Shown: in pieces, positions 33,589-41,874 of the stretch | Layout of the letters: each line of letters begins with the position of its first letter | How positions within the stretch are numbered: position 1 is the stretch's first letter | Translations under genes and position numbers: made by a program | The notes under the pieces: generated by a model | The model's input: the letters and a program-made list of their open reading frames with translations, nothing else | What the model was told of the DNA's origin: nothing | The model's database searches: none | NCBI RefSeq assembly: GCF_007829815.1 | Contig: NZ_VIWT01000002.1 | Location: forward strand, 1 to 64,000 | Source of the DNA: Kitasatospora viridis | GTDB lineage: Bacteria > Actinomycetota > Actinomycetes > Streptomycetales > Streptomycetaceae | Reading direction: 5' to 3' | DNA: 64,000 nucleotides

Positions 33589-34164
33589 TCAGCCCAGGTA
33601 CACCTTCTGCCATTCGAGCGAGCTCATCGTTAGCGCTGCCTCGGCCAGCGTGCGAGCCGACTTGGTCTTGAGTTTGTCGAAGCTGGTGTCGATCCAGGGC
33701 TGGACGTTCTGGTAGCCCTGCTCGCGGTATTCGACGGCCTGGATCAGGCATTCGAGCTTGTCGGCGTCGTGGGCCACGGTCACTTCGAGGCTCTCGGCGT
33801 TCTCGTACTCCGCCACGATCGCCTGAATGCCAGCACGCACGGCAGGGTGGGCCGCGCTGACCTGATCCTCTGTCACCCTCTCGTTGGAGGCGGCGGTGAC
33901 GTAGCGTCGGCCGATGTGGGGGATGTCGCCGATCCGGGTCTCCTGGGTGTCGTGGAACGTGCAGAGCAGCGCCACCTTGGCCGGGTCGGCGCCCTCCATC
34001 ATGGCGAGCACGGCACCGACGACCGCCGTGCGGAAGCTGTGTTCGGCGATGGTCTCCGGGTCCTTGACGCCGGCGATCCACCAGCCGGACCGCTTGGCCC
34101 GCTTGAGCATTCCCATCTCCATCAGGAAGCCCGCCGTGCCCTGCGACTGCTTGTCGTCCGTCAT
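33589..34164 (-). CDS. HD-domain nucleotidase (HDDC2/YfbR-like)
   Basis: A 191-residue HD phosphohydrolase with metal ligands His42 (EHSFRT), the pair His71-Asp72 (CTFHDTQE) and a late Asp in VAHDADKLECL. These match the HDDC2/YfbR group, which remove the 5' phosphate from (deoxy)nucleotides. It lies 22 nt downstream of the XRE regulator on the same strand, with AGGA before its ATG, and is very likely co-transcribed. It faces away from the nucleotide-enzyme operon but probably belongs to the same module. Confidence 0.85.
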   Translation of the reverse strand: MTDDKQSQGTAGFLMEMGMLKRAKRSGWWIAGVKDPETIAEHSFRTAVVGAVLAMMEGADPAKVALLCTFHDTQETRIGDIPHIGRRYVTAASNERVTEDQVSAAHPAVRAGIQAIVAEYENAESLEVTVAHDADKLECLIQAVEYREQGYQNVQPWIDTSFDKLKTKSARTLAEAALTMSSLEWQKVYLG

Positions 34165-34186
34165 CGCCGTCCTTCGGTGCGTTGGA

Positions 34187-35278
34187 TCAGTTGCGGGTAC
34201 TGCCGGATCCGCCGATCCGAAGACCGTAGTACACGGCCTCCAGCTCGCGGCGGGATTGCGTAGAAAGTCTGTCCCCGTCCAGTAGCGTCCGAACCTGTGC
34301 TTTCAAGTCCTCTGCGACGTGCGGGTCGGCGTCGAGGAGCCCGCGCCTGGCGATCAGCAAGGCCCAGATCGAGTGGACGTACAGGTCCGTGTACTCGACT
34401 GCCCGGTCGAGCCGGACCGCGAGCTGCCGTAGCAATGCGGACGCGTCCCAGGCCGGGCGGTCGCGCTCGGCCATGAACCTGTCGTCGGTCTGGGGACGAG
34501 GGTCCAGGCCGAGCCAGTGGGCCCAGTAGTTGAGGTTGGCTGCCTCGGCCGCATCGTTGTCGGTCAGCGACCGGGCGATGAAGTCGCGCAGCAGTTCGGG
34601 ATCGCCCTGCCGGGCAAGGGCTGCAGCAACCGATCGCGCCTCCACCCAGCGGGGCGACCAACCCGAGACCGAGGCTGTCAGCCGGCCCCGACGTCGCATT
34701 GCGTCGAACCACTCGGCAGCGTTCCAATCGCGGTCGTAGGCCGAGAGATAGAACACCTGACGCCGAAGCAACGCCGCGTCCTCGCTGTCCCTCTCGTCCC
34801 TCTCGGCCTTCTGGCGAAGAGTGTCGAAGAACAGCGCGCGGTCGGCTGCGCTGAGGAGGGGAGCGACGGCAACCGGACCGCGTCGTGCCGCCGGGGTGCT
34901 CATCTGAGCAGCCACCACTCCGGGAAGGACGCCGCTGACGGCCCATCCGATCATGTGGGTGGTGTCGCGCGTCAGGACCCAGTTGGCAAGGGGGTGTTCT
35001 TCTACGGACCCGCTTCCGGCTCTGTCGCTCAGCATCTCGCTGAGGATGAAGTCGGTGTCCATGGCGAGGTTCAGTGCGTCGACCAACGCCGGTGGTGCTC
35101 CGAGGTGGATGAGTTTGCGGCGTATGACGACGAGGTTGCCGGCCCGCGTCGCCGACAGCGGGCGCCGGCCGGACTCCCAACCCTGCAGCGTGCTCTTGTC
35201 CACGCCGAGGTCGATGGCCAACTCCTCCTGGGTGCGGGGGACCTGTTCCCGGATGACCTTGAAGAGGTACCCGGTCAC
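34187..35278 (-). CDS. XRE-type helix-turn-helix regulator with long helical C-terminus
   Basis: A 363-residue regulator. The helix-turn-helix is near residues 10-45 (RTQEELAIDLGVDKSTLQGW, ESGRRPLSATRAG). The remaining 310 residues are helical, TPR-like, with repeated Ala/Trp/Leu helices (WVEARSVAAALARQGDPELL, LNYWAHWLGLDPRP), probably a ligand or dimer domain. The GTG start used here overlaps the stop of an 8-codon ORF (ATG at 35301) by GTGA; a one-base change would fuse the two. It is divergent from the nucleotide-chemistry operon it presumably controls. Confidence 0.8.
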   Translation of the reverse strand: MTGYLFKVIREQVPRTQEELAIDLGVDKSTLQGWESGRRPLSATRAGNLVVIRRKLIHLGAPPALVDALNLAMDTDFILSEMLSDRAGSGSVEEHPLANWVLTRDTTHMIGWAVSGVLPGVVAAQMSTPAARRGPVAVAPLLSAADRALFFDTLRQKAERDERDSEDAALLRRQVFYLSAYDRDWNAAEWFDAMRRRGRLTASVSGWSPRWVEARSVAAALARQGDPELLRDFIARSLTDNDAAEAANLNYWAHWLGLDPRPQTDDRFMAERDRPAWDASALLRQLAVRLDRAVEYTDLYVHSIWALLIARRGLLDADPHVAEDLKAQVRTLLDGDRLSTQSRRELEAVYYGLRIGGSGSTRN

Positions 35279-35680
35279 CAGGCCGTCTGCCCCGCGTTCA
35301 TGCGTACTCCGACCACCAGTCAGTGCTTGTCCCCGCCGTGATGGCGTACGAGCTGGCATTCCGGCGCTCCCTGGCCTCGATCGCGCGGGCAACTCGTACC
35401 CGTAGTCCGTCGAACCCCCACGTCACTAAGCGTAGCTTCATGACTACGGCATCACCGCGCGGAGGAAGCCTAGTTCCGGGTCGGCTCCTTCGGTCCCGAT
35501 CCGCGAGATGTCTCGCCGCTCTGAAGGAAGTTGAGCCGGGTCCCGGCTCCTCGGACCTTCACAGCGGACACCAGCCGGCGGCCTCTCCCTGTGAATCCCC
35601 CGATGGGGTGGGGCCGCCACCAGGCCGCGAGCGGAACGGTGCTCGCCGTCGACTTCGCACCAGCGGAATGAGGGAACCCG
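35279..35680. other. Divergent control region of the XRE regulator / AspH operon
   Basis: 402 bp between divergent genes. It holds the short ORF MNAGQTAW (35275-35301, minus strand) and an inverted repeat CGTAG N8 CTACG at 35431-35448. CGTAGTC at 35401-35407 is also the inverse of GACTACG at 35442-35448. These are candidate operator sites for the XRE regulator. No other gene was seen. Confidence 0.55.
35431..35448. promoter_or_regulatory. Candidate operator (inverted repeat CGTAG N8 CTACG)
   Basis: An 18-bp dyad between the XRE regulator and the AspH operon, with a third half-site at 35401-35407. The layout suits a self-regulating divergent repressor or activator. Inferred from symmetry only. 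Confidence 0.4.
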
Positions 35681-36514
35681 ATGAACACCACACTGACCGC
35701 TCTGGCTGGGCAGATCGCCCAGCTGGACGCCGTGGACTCCGCCCAGCTGGAGCGGATGCGCCACGAGGCCCTGACCGCCCCGGCACCCTGGAGGGCGGAG
35801 TACAGCGCCTACCAGTCCGGCGGCTGGTGGACCACCTCGCTGATGAACGCCTCCGGCGACGCCGCCGACGTGACGATCGGCGACTGCTCCGCCAGGCCGA
35901 CCGACCTGCTGGCCCAGATGCCGGCCACCACCGCCTTCCTCGCCGGCCTCGGCCTCAACTACATGTGGGTGCGGCTCGCCCGACTGGAGGGCAACGCCTT
36001 CCTCTGGGAACACCGTGACTACGACGAGCTCGACCAGGTCGAGCGGCACCGCCTGCACGTCCCCCTGCACACCAACAGCTCCGCCTTCCTGGTCACCGGC
36101 GGCACCAAGGTGCACATGGCCGGCGGCCGGATCTGGCGCCTCACCCCGACCTACCCCCACGGCGTCTGCTACCTCCTGGGCCCGGACCGGATCCACCTGA
36201 TCGCCGACGTGTACGCCGACGACGCGTACCGACGGCTGGCCCGCCGCCCGGTGCTCCACCCGACGGTTGCTCAGCCGCTGCCCACCGCCGATGAGACGGT
36301 CCTGGCCGAACGGCTGGGGACCGCCCGCAGCATGGCCACCCTGGGCTACATCGATGCCGCCGAGCGGATGCTGCTGCGGCTCTTCTACACCTACGCCCTG
36401 CCGGAGGGCGCGGCGTACGACCTGATCGCCGAACTGCACACCTCGGTCGGCGACATGGAGGCCGCGGGGCGTTGGAGGACGGCCAAGCGTCGGCTCCTCG
36501 CGCTCACGGCCTGA
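35681..36514 (+). CDS. Aspartyl/asparaginyl beta-hydroxylase-fold 2OG-Fe(II) oxygenase
   Basis: A 277-residue protein with an AspH-type jelly-roll. Iron ligands can be placed as His111-x-Asp113 (WEHRDYDE) and His172 (GPDRIHLIADV), with RHRLHVPLHTN and GGTKVHMAGGRIWRL as the core strands that bind 2-oxoglutarate. The C-terminal 80 residues are helical. The family hydroxylates Asp/Asn side chains or free amino acids such as proline. The ATG has AGGGA upstream. It is the first gene of a tight operon with nucleotide enzymes, so its substrate may be an amino acid part of the product. Confidence 0.82.
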   Translation: MNTTLTALAGQIAQLDAVDSAQLERMRHEALTAPAPWRAEYSAYQSGGWWTTSLMNASGDAADVTIGDCSARPTDLLAQMPATTAFLAGLGLNYMWVRLARLEGNAFLWEHRDYDELDQVERHRLHVPLHTNSSAFLVTGGTKVHMAGGRIWRLTPTYPHGVCYLLGPDRIHLIADVYADDAYRRLARRPVLHPTVAQPLPTADETVLAERLGTARSMATLGYIDAAERMLLRLFYTYALPEGAAYDLIAELHTSVGDMEAAGRWRTAKRRLLALTA

Positions 36515-36551
36515 TCAACAGCCCACCTCCGCACTCCGAAGGGAGAAGCGC

Positions 36552-37424
36552 ATGCCCACCCTGCAACTGGCAGAGATCACCCAGGCCAACCGGCCCGCCC
36601 AACTGCCGCTGCTGTCCAAGCTGGCGGACATCCTGGCCACGTCCCCGGCCGTCACCCACCTGATGGTCCGTGGATCCCTGGCGTACGGCACCGCCGACCG
36701 GCTCTCCGACGTCGACCTCGTCGTCGGCGTGCAGGATGCCCAACTGCCGACCTTCATCGAGGCGGTGGACACCCTGATGTCCGTCGAAGCCGGGGCCCTG
36801 CTGCCCGGCTGGCGCGACACGATCGTCGCCGACCTCGGCGGCGTCGGGATGGTCTTCCTCGTCCCCGACAACGACCGGCTCCACCAGATCGACCTCTACC
36901 TCGCGCCCGTCTCCCGCATCCCGCGCCTGCGGGAGACGGTCAACACCGCCGTCGTCCTCGATCGAGAGTCGGCGCCTGCGGCCGTCCAGGACATCGCGGT
37001 GGCCGAGAGCTTCGCCGCTTCCTACCTCGCCCGCCCCCGCACGTGCGCCGAGTTGCTGATCGAGCACCTGGTCCTGGCCGTGCTCCTGCACAAGCGGATC
37101 AAGCGGGGACAGCGGTTCGTGGCCTACTCCGAGTGGCACCGCCTGCACACCGCGACGAAGGACCTCATCAAGACCGCGCTCGTGCCGGCCTCGCAGTTCT
37201 GGGGCTGGTACCAGCTGCGCGAGCAGATCGCGGTGACCCCGATCGGCCGGGCCTGCCTGGACGACCTCGACACGGCGATCAGCGGCCCGGCGATCCCGCA
37301 GGCCGCAGACGTCACCAACGCGATCGAGCGGATGCTCGCCCTGGTGGAGCGGGCCTGCCCGCAGGCGCTCGACGGTCTGCACGACGCCGTCACCGCCTAC
37401 CGCACCTACCAGGAGCTGGCGTGA
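36552..37424 (+). CDS. Pol-beta-type nucleotidyltransferase (MNT-like)
   Basis: A 290-residue protein with the nucleotidyltransferase motif RGSLAYGTADRLSDVDLVV: Gly41-Ser42 and the metal-binding Asp53 and Asp55. A helical C-terminal domain follows, as in aminoglycoside adenylyltransferases. It probably transfers NMP from an NTP to a small molecule or macromolecule. It overlaps the next gene by GTGA. The substrate is unknown; the context suggests part of a nucleotide-conjugate pathway. Confidence 0.8.
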   Translation: MPTLQLAEITQANRPAQLPLLSKLADILATSPAVTHLMVRGSLAYGTADRLSDVDLVVGVQDAQLPTFIEAVDTLMSVEAGALLPGWRDTIVADLGGVGMVFLVPDNDRLHQIDLYLAPVSRIPRLRETVNTAVVLDRESAPAAVQDIAVAESFAASYLARPRTCAELLIEHLVLAVLLHKRIKRGQRFVAYSEWHRLHTATKDLIKTALVPASQFWGWYQLREQIAVTPIGRACLDDLDTAISGPAIPQAADVTNAIERMLALVERACPQALDGLHDAVTAYRTYQELA

Positions 37425-38020
37425 ACGCACTCCACCTCGCGGGCCCGGCCGCCAGCCGGGCCCGCGAGGGCCTGACCGCCGTCTTCTTCGGGGGCGTCGT
37501 CCCCTCCTCGGCGAACGAGGAAGCCATGGCCGAGGAGATCGGACGCAGCCTCGCCCAGGCCGGATACCAACTGCTGCACGGCGGCTACAACGGCCTGATG
37601 GAAGCCGCCGCCCGGGGAGCGGCCTCCCAAGGCGCTACCGTCACCGCGGTCACCCTGATCGGCAAGCACGACGAGTGGGGCGCGTTCAACCCGCACGCCA
37701 CCATGTCCGTCCACCTGCCCGACCTCGGTGCCCGGCTCAACCACTACCTCGACCACGCCGACCTCGTCGTCGCGATGGGCGGCGGTGTCGGCACCCTGCA
37801 CGAGCTGACCGCCTCGCTCTACTACGCGACCACCATCAGGCCCGTCCCGGTCTGCCTCGCCGGCCCAGCCGCCGCGCGCCTGCTCGACTTCCTGCACCAC
37901 GAACGGTGGCTGTACGAGACCCCGACCCGACCGCTCGGTTTCCTGAGCACCGCCGAGTCCGCCGACGCCTTCCGCACTCACCTCGCCACCCTCACGACCA
38001 GCCTGATCGGAGGACCATGA
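37421..38020 (+). CDS. LOG-like nucleoside 5'-monophosphate phosphoribohydrolase
   Basis: A 199-residue Rossmann-type protein of the LOG family (once called lysine decarboxylase-like). Key segments are LLHGGYNGLMEAAARGA and the catalytic loop MGGGVGTLHELTASLYY, a variant of PGGxGTxxE with Gly in place of Pro. LOG enzymes cut the glycosidic bond of NMPs to give free base and ribose-5-phosphate. GTGA coupling on its left and ATGA on its right put it in one translational unit with the nucleotidyltransferase and PRTase. Confidence 0.85.
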   Translation: MNALHLAGPAASRAREGLTAVFFGGVVPSSANEEAMAEEIGRSLAQAGYQLLHGGYNGLMEAAARGAASQGATVTAVTLIGKHDEWGAFNPHATMSVHLPDLGARLNHYLDHADLVVAMGGGVGTLHELTASLYYATTIRPVPVCLAGPAAARLLDFLHHERWLYETPTRPLGFLSTAESADAFRTHLATLTTSLIGGP

Positions 38021-38568
38021 CCACCAGCACGTCGCTGGCCGGCCTTGTCGCCCGGCTCGCCGAGACCGCCTGCGTCCGCGCCCCCTTCAAGCTCCAGGAC
38101 GGCGGGCAGCTCGACAACTACTTCGACGAGTACCGCCTCGCCGCCGACCCGACCCTCCTGCGCGACGTCGCCACCGCGATGGTCCCGCTCGTCCCCAGCG
38201 ACGCGCAGGTGCTCGCCGGCATCGAGCTGGGCGGAATCCCGCTCGTCGTCGCCCTGTCCGCCGCGACCGGGCTGCCCGCCGTCTTCCTGCGCCGCCGACC
38301 CAAGGGCTACGGCTCCCAGCACCAGATCGAGGGAGCCGCCATCGACGGCCGCCGCACCGTGCTGGTCGACGACGTCACCCGCTCCGGAAGCCAGCTGCTG
38401 CACATGGCCCGCCTACTGCGGATCGCCGGCGGGCCTGTCGCCGACGCGCTCTGCGTGCTTGAACGGCCGCTCGGCGGCCGCGAGTTGCTGGCCGAACACC
38501 GCGTCAGGCTACACGCGCTGTTCGCCGAAGCCGACCTGCCCGACCCCGGAGGGGCAGCCACCGCATGA
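38017..38568 (+). CDS. Orotate phosphoribosyltransferase-like enzyme
   Basis: A 183-residue PRTase. The PRPP loop VLVDDVTRSG is at residues 115-124, and LRRRPKGYGSQHQIEG is the orotate-type flexible loop. It joins a base to PRPP. The gene is not next to other pyrimidine genes and sits right after a phosphoribohydrolase, so the pair could exchange the base of a nucleotide. It may be specialised rather than the housekeeping PyrE. Confidence 0.85.
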   Translation: MTTSTSLAGLVARLAETACVRAPFKLQDGGQLDNYFDEYRLAADPTLLRDVATAMVPLVPSDAQVLAGIELGGIPLVVALSAATGLPAVFLRRRPKGYGSQHQIEGAAIDGRRTVLVDDVTRSGSQLLHMARLLRIAGGPVADALCVLERPLGGRELLAEHRVRLHALFAEADLPDPGGAATA

Positions 38569-38918
38569 AGTGGGCCGCGCTCTTCGACGTCGACGGCGTC
38601 CTCGTAGACCTGATGGACACCGTCGTCTGCTCCGAGGACGCCACTCCCAAGCCCGCGCCCGACGGGCTGCACCTCGCCCGCGGCCGACTCGGCGTCGTTC
38701 CCAGCGCCGCCGTCTTCGTCGGGGACATGGACGCGGACGTCCACGCAGCCAGAGCGGCGGGCGTCACCTCCGTGGGCGCGGGCTGGGGCTTCACCGAGCC
38801 CGAGGCGCTCGCAAGCTTCGGAGCCGACCTCGTCCTGCTCGATCCCTCCGAGCTCACCGACGTGCTGCTCGCCCTGCTGCGCGCGGGGCAGTCCGACGGC
38901 AACAGCAAGCGATCTTGA
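38565..38918 (+). CDS. Mini HAD-family phosphatase lacking the cap domain
   Basis: A 117-residue HAD protein. It has motif I (FDVDGVLVD, residues 7-15), a KPAPDG motif III region immediately after (residues 29-34) and motif IV GDMDADVHAARAAGV (residues 53-67). A typical phosphoglycolate-phosphatase-like enzyme is about 210-230 residues; about 100 residues covering the cap and motif II are absent. Either a capless phosphatase acting on a larger substrate, or a remnant. The ATGA coupling and an intact frame argue that it is expressed. Confidence 0.75.
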   Translation: MKWAALFDVDGVLVDLMDTVVCSEDATPKPAPDGLHLARGRLGVVPSAAVFVGDMDADVHAARAAGVTSVGAGWGFTEPEALASFGADLVLLDPSELTDVLLALLRAGQSDGNSKRS

Positions 38919-38938
38919 CGCCGGATCAGCTACGCTCG

Positions 38939-38981
38939 ATGGTGCAGCGCACAGAAGATCGGCACGTGTGCGCTGCATCAT
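38939..38981 (+). promoter_or_regulatory. Long hairpin between mini-HAD and alaS
   Basis: 15-bp stem with one G-U pair: left arm ATGGTGCAGCGCACA (38939-38953), 13-nt loop, right arm TGTGCGCTGCATCAT (38967-38981). It lies 20 nt after the HAD stop, so it may end or attenuate the first operon before alaS. Confidence 0.7.
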
Positions 38982-39004
38982 CAGTGAGCGACGGATCTGG
39001 AGTC

Positions 39005-39067
39005 ATGGTCTACACCGTGGGGGCGCGAGCTATCTGCGTCGAGCTGGAGAACTGAGAACTTCTCAGT
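39005..39067 (+). promoter_or_regulatory. Possible leader ORF and hairpin before alaS
   Basis: A 16-codon ORF (39005-39055, encoding MVYTVGARAICVELEN, two Ala codons) ends inside a small hairpin ACTGAGA-ACT-TCTCAGT (39051-39067). This resembles a peptide-leader attenuator, but its ATG has only a badly spaced GGAG, and no T-box antiterminator sequence was seen. Tentative. Confidence 0.35.
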
Positions 39068-39139
39068 CCCTGTTCTCGGCCCGGCTCGGCGTGTGATCTC
39101 CCCCCACCCTCCACGACTCTTCCGTGAGGCCGTACCGCC

Positions 39140-41794
39140 ATGCGCTCGACGCAGATCCGCTCCACCTTCCTGGACTACTTCACCGACCGCGGCCATCGCC
39201 AGGTCCCGTCCAGTCCGCTCATCCCCGCAGACCCGACCCTGTTGCTGACCAACGCCGGCATGAACCAGTTCAAGCCCTACTTCCTGGGCGAGGTCACCCC
39301 GGAGCACTCTCGTGCCACCAGCATCCAGAAGTGCGCCCGGACCTCCGACATCGACAACGTCGGCCGGACCAGCCGGCACGCCACCTTCTTCGAGATGCTC
39401 GGCAACTTCTCCTTCGGTGACTACTTCAAGGCCGACGCCATCGCCTACGCCTGGGAACTCCTCACCCAGGTCTACAACTTGGAGAGGGGCCGGCTCTGGG
39501 TCACCGTCTATCAGGACGACGACGAGGCCGAACAGCTCTGGCGCAAGATCGGCGTCCCCGCCGAGCGCATCCAACGCCTCGGCATGGAGGACAACTTCTG
39601 GTCCATGGGCGTCCCCGGCCCCTGCGGACCCTCCTCCGAGCTCCACTACGACCGAGGCCCCGCCTTCGGCCCCGAAGGCGGCCCCGCCGTCGACGGCGAG
39701 CGCTTCATGGAGATCTGGAACCTCGTCTTCATGCAGTCCCAGCGCGGCGAAGGCGACAAGAAGGGCGACTTCCCGATCCTCGGCGACCTCGCCCAGCAGA
39801 GCATCGACACCGGCCTCGGCCTCGACCGCCTCGCCGCGATCCTCCAGGGCGTCGAGAACGTCTGCAGCACCGACCTGCTGCTGCCGACCCTGAAGACGGT
39901 TCAGGAACTCGCGGGCCGCGACTACCCCGGCAGCGGTGAGGAGAAAGTCTCCTTCCAGGTCGTCACCGAGCACGCCCGCACCATCGCCTACCTGATCGCC
40001 GACGGCGTGCTGCCCGCCAAGGACGGCCGCGGGTACATCCTGCGCCGCCTCATGCGCCGCGCGATCCGGCACGCCCGGCTGCTGGGCATCAACCAGGAGG
40101 TCCTCGCGCCGACCACCAGCAGCGTGATCGCCAACCTCAGCGACGTCTGGACCGAACTCGCCGACCAGGCCGCCCTCATCGAGCAGGTCGTCACCGCCGA
40201 GGAGGAGTCGTTCACCCGCACCCTCGCGCAGGGCACCCGGCTGCTGAACGCCGCGATCACCCGTACCCGCCAGAGCCGCTCCACCGCGCTGCCCGGCGAG
40301 ACCGCCTTCGAACTGGCTGACACCTTCGGATTCCCCCTGGAACTGACCGTCGAGGCAGCCCACGACGCCGGGCTGACGGTCGACGAAGGCCGCTTCGCCA
40401 CCCTGCTGGACGAGCAGAAGAAGCGCGCCAAGGCCGGCGGCAAGGCCAAGACCACCCAAGCCCTGCGCCAACAGGACACCTACCGCGAGCTGTCCGCCCG
40501 CCTGCCCCGCACCGACTTCCTCGGCTACGACCACCTGCACGCCGAGGTCGTCGTCCTGGGCCTGATCTCCGACGGAGCCGTCACCACCACCGCCCCCGAA
40601 GGCGCCACCGTCGAACTCGTCCTCGACCGTTCCCCGTTCTACGCCGAGGCCGGCGGCCAGATCGGCGACACCGGCACCCTGCGCACCACCGACGGCACCC
40701 AGCTGCGGATTACCGACACCCGATACGGCCTGGAAGGATTCCGCGTCCACCGCGCCCGCGTGATCGAAGGCGAGATCCGCACCGGAGCGAGCGGCGAAGC
40801 CACCGTCGACGCCGACCGCCGCAAGGGCCTCATGCGCTCCCACTCGGCCACCCACATCCTGCACGCCGTCGTCCGCGCCACCCTTGGCGACCACGCCCGC
40901 CAGCAGGGATCCCTCGTCGAACCCGACCGGCTCCGCTTCGACTTCGCCCACTTCTCCGCCGTCACCCCCGAGCAGCTCGCCGAGATCGAAGCCGCCGTCA
41001 ACGGCCACGTCCTCGACGACCCGGCCGTCCGGGCCTGGCACGCAGACCGCGTCGAAGCCGAGGCCGCCGGCGCCATCGCCCTGTTCGGCGAGAAGTACGG
41101 CGACACCGTGCGCATCGTCGACATCGGCGACTTCTCCCGCGAACTGTGCGGCGGAACACACGTCGACCACGGCTCCCAGGTCGGCGCCTTCCGCCTGCTC
41201 AGCGAGTCCTCGGTCGGCTCCAACCTGCGCCGCGTCGAAGCCCTCACCGGCCACGGCACCCTCCGCCACCACGACACCGAGCGTCGGCTGCTCGAAGAGG
41301 TCTCCACACTCCTCGGCACAAGCCCGAAGCACGCTCCCGAGGTTCTGCACAAGCGCCTCGACGCCCTGGCCACCATGCAGCGGGAGCTCGTCCGCCTGCG
41401 CGAGGCCGAACTACGGAGCCAGGCGGGACAGTTCGCCTCGGGTGCCCGCCAGGTACCCGGGGGCCGGATCGTCTCGCAGCGGGTCACGGGGCTCGGGGCG
41501 GATGACCTGCGCGTCCTCGCCGCCGGCACGGCCGACCGCCTCCGCAACGAACGCGCCGTTGTCGTCCTCGGGACCGAACACGACGGCAAGGCTCTGCTCG
41601 TCGCCGCCATCACGCCCAGTCTCCTCAACGGCGGAGCCGAGGCCAGCCAGATCCTCGCGGGTGCTGCCCGCGCTGTGGGTGGCGGAACAGGCGGCAAGGG
41701 ACCAGTCGCCAACGCCGGAGGCCGCCGTGTCGAAGCCCTCGACGAGGCCCTCAACATCGCCGCCCAGGAAGCGATCCGCGCCCTCGACCAGTAG
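39140..41794 (+). CDS. alaS: Alanyl-tRNA synthetase (possibly a second, cluster-linked copy)
   Basis: An 884-residue complete AlaRS. The class II core has ADPTLLLTNAGMNQFKPYF, KCARTSDIDNVGRTSRHATF and GLGLDRLAAILQG. The editing domain carries the zinc motifs HSATHILH and CGGTHVDHG, and the C-Ala domain ends with GGGTGGKGPVANAGG. All key motifs are present, so the enzyme should be active and able to edit. The chromosomal alaS of actinomycetes usually lies near ruvX/mltG/aroE. This one follows an AspH/nucleotide-enzyme operon, suggesting an accessory or resistance copy, or an Ala-tRNA-dependent pathway. A perfect bidirectional terminator follows. Confidence 0.93.
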   Translation: MRSTQIRSTFLDYFTDRGHRQVPSSPLIPADPTLLLTNAGMNQFKPYFLGEVTPEHSRATSIQKCARTSDIDNVGRTSRHATFFEMLGNFSFGDYFKADAIAYAWELLTQVYNLERGRLWVTVYQDDDEAEQLWRKIGVPAERIQRLGMEDNFWSMGVPGPCGPSSELHYDRGPAFGPEGGPAVDGERFMEIWNLVFMQSQRGEGDKKGDFPILGDLAQQSIDTGLGLDRLAAILQGVENVCSTDLLLPTLKTVQELAGRDYPGSGEEKVSFQVVTEHARTIAYLIADGVLPAKDGRGYILRRLMRRAIRHARLLGINQEVLAPTTSSVIANLSDVWTELADQAALIEQVVTAEEESFTRTLAQGTRLLNAAITRTRQSRSTALPGETAFELADTFGFPLELTVEAAHDAGLTVDEGRFATLLDEQKKRAKAGGKAKTTQALRQQDTYRELSARLPRTDFLGYDHLHAEVVVLGLISDGAVTTTAPEGATVELVLDRSPFYAEAGGQIGDTGTLRTTDGTQLRITDTRYGLEGFRVHRARVIEGEIRTGASGEATVDADRRKGLMRSHSATHILHAVVRATLGDHARQQGSLVEPDRLRFDFAHFSAVTPEQLAEIEAAVNGHVLDDPAVRAWHADRVEAEAAGAIALFGEKYGDTVRIVDIGDFSRELCGGTHVDHGSQVGAFRLLSESSVGSNLRRVEALTGHGTLRHHDTERRLLEEVSTLLGTSPKHAPEVLHKRLDALATMQRELVRLREAELRSQAGQFASGARQVPGGRIVSQRVTGLGADDLRVLAAGTADRLRNERAVVVLGTEHDGKALLVAAITPSLLNGGAEASQILAGAARAVGGGTGGKGPVANAGGRRVEALDEALNIAAQEAIRALDQ

Positions 41795-41810
41795 GCGGCC
41801 GAGTAGATGA

Positions 41811-41860
41811 GCATGCACCGGGCGGCGGATCCCATTTCGGGACCGCCGCCCGGTGCATGC
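41811..41860. terminator. Strong bidirectional terminator between alaS and GNAT
   Basis: Perfect 18-bp stem GCATGCACCGGGCGGCGG / CCGCCGCCCGGTGCATGC with a 14-nt loop, between convergent genes. Confidence 0.92.
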
Positions 41861-41874
41861 CTTCGCCGCCACGA

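Noticed and set aside
38919..39139. T-box riboswitch before alaS
   Set aside because: The conserved T-box antiterminator sequence (AGGGUGGNACCGCG-like) is absent, and actinobacterial T-boxes are mainly known upstream of ileS.
38981..41350. Long minus-strand frame opposite alaS
   Set aside because: The complementary frame of a GC-rich gene; no motif, and alaS is intact on the other strand.
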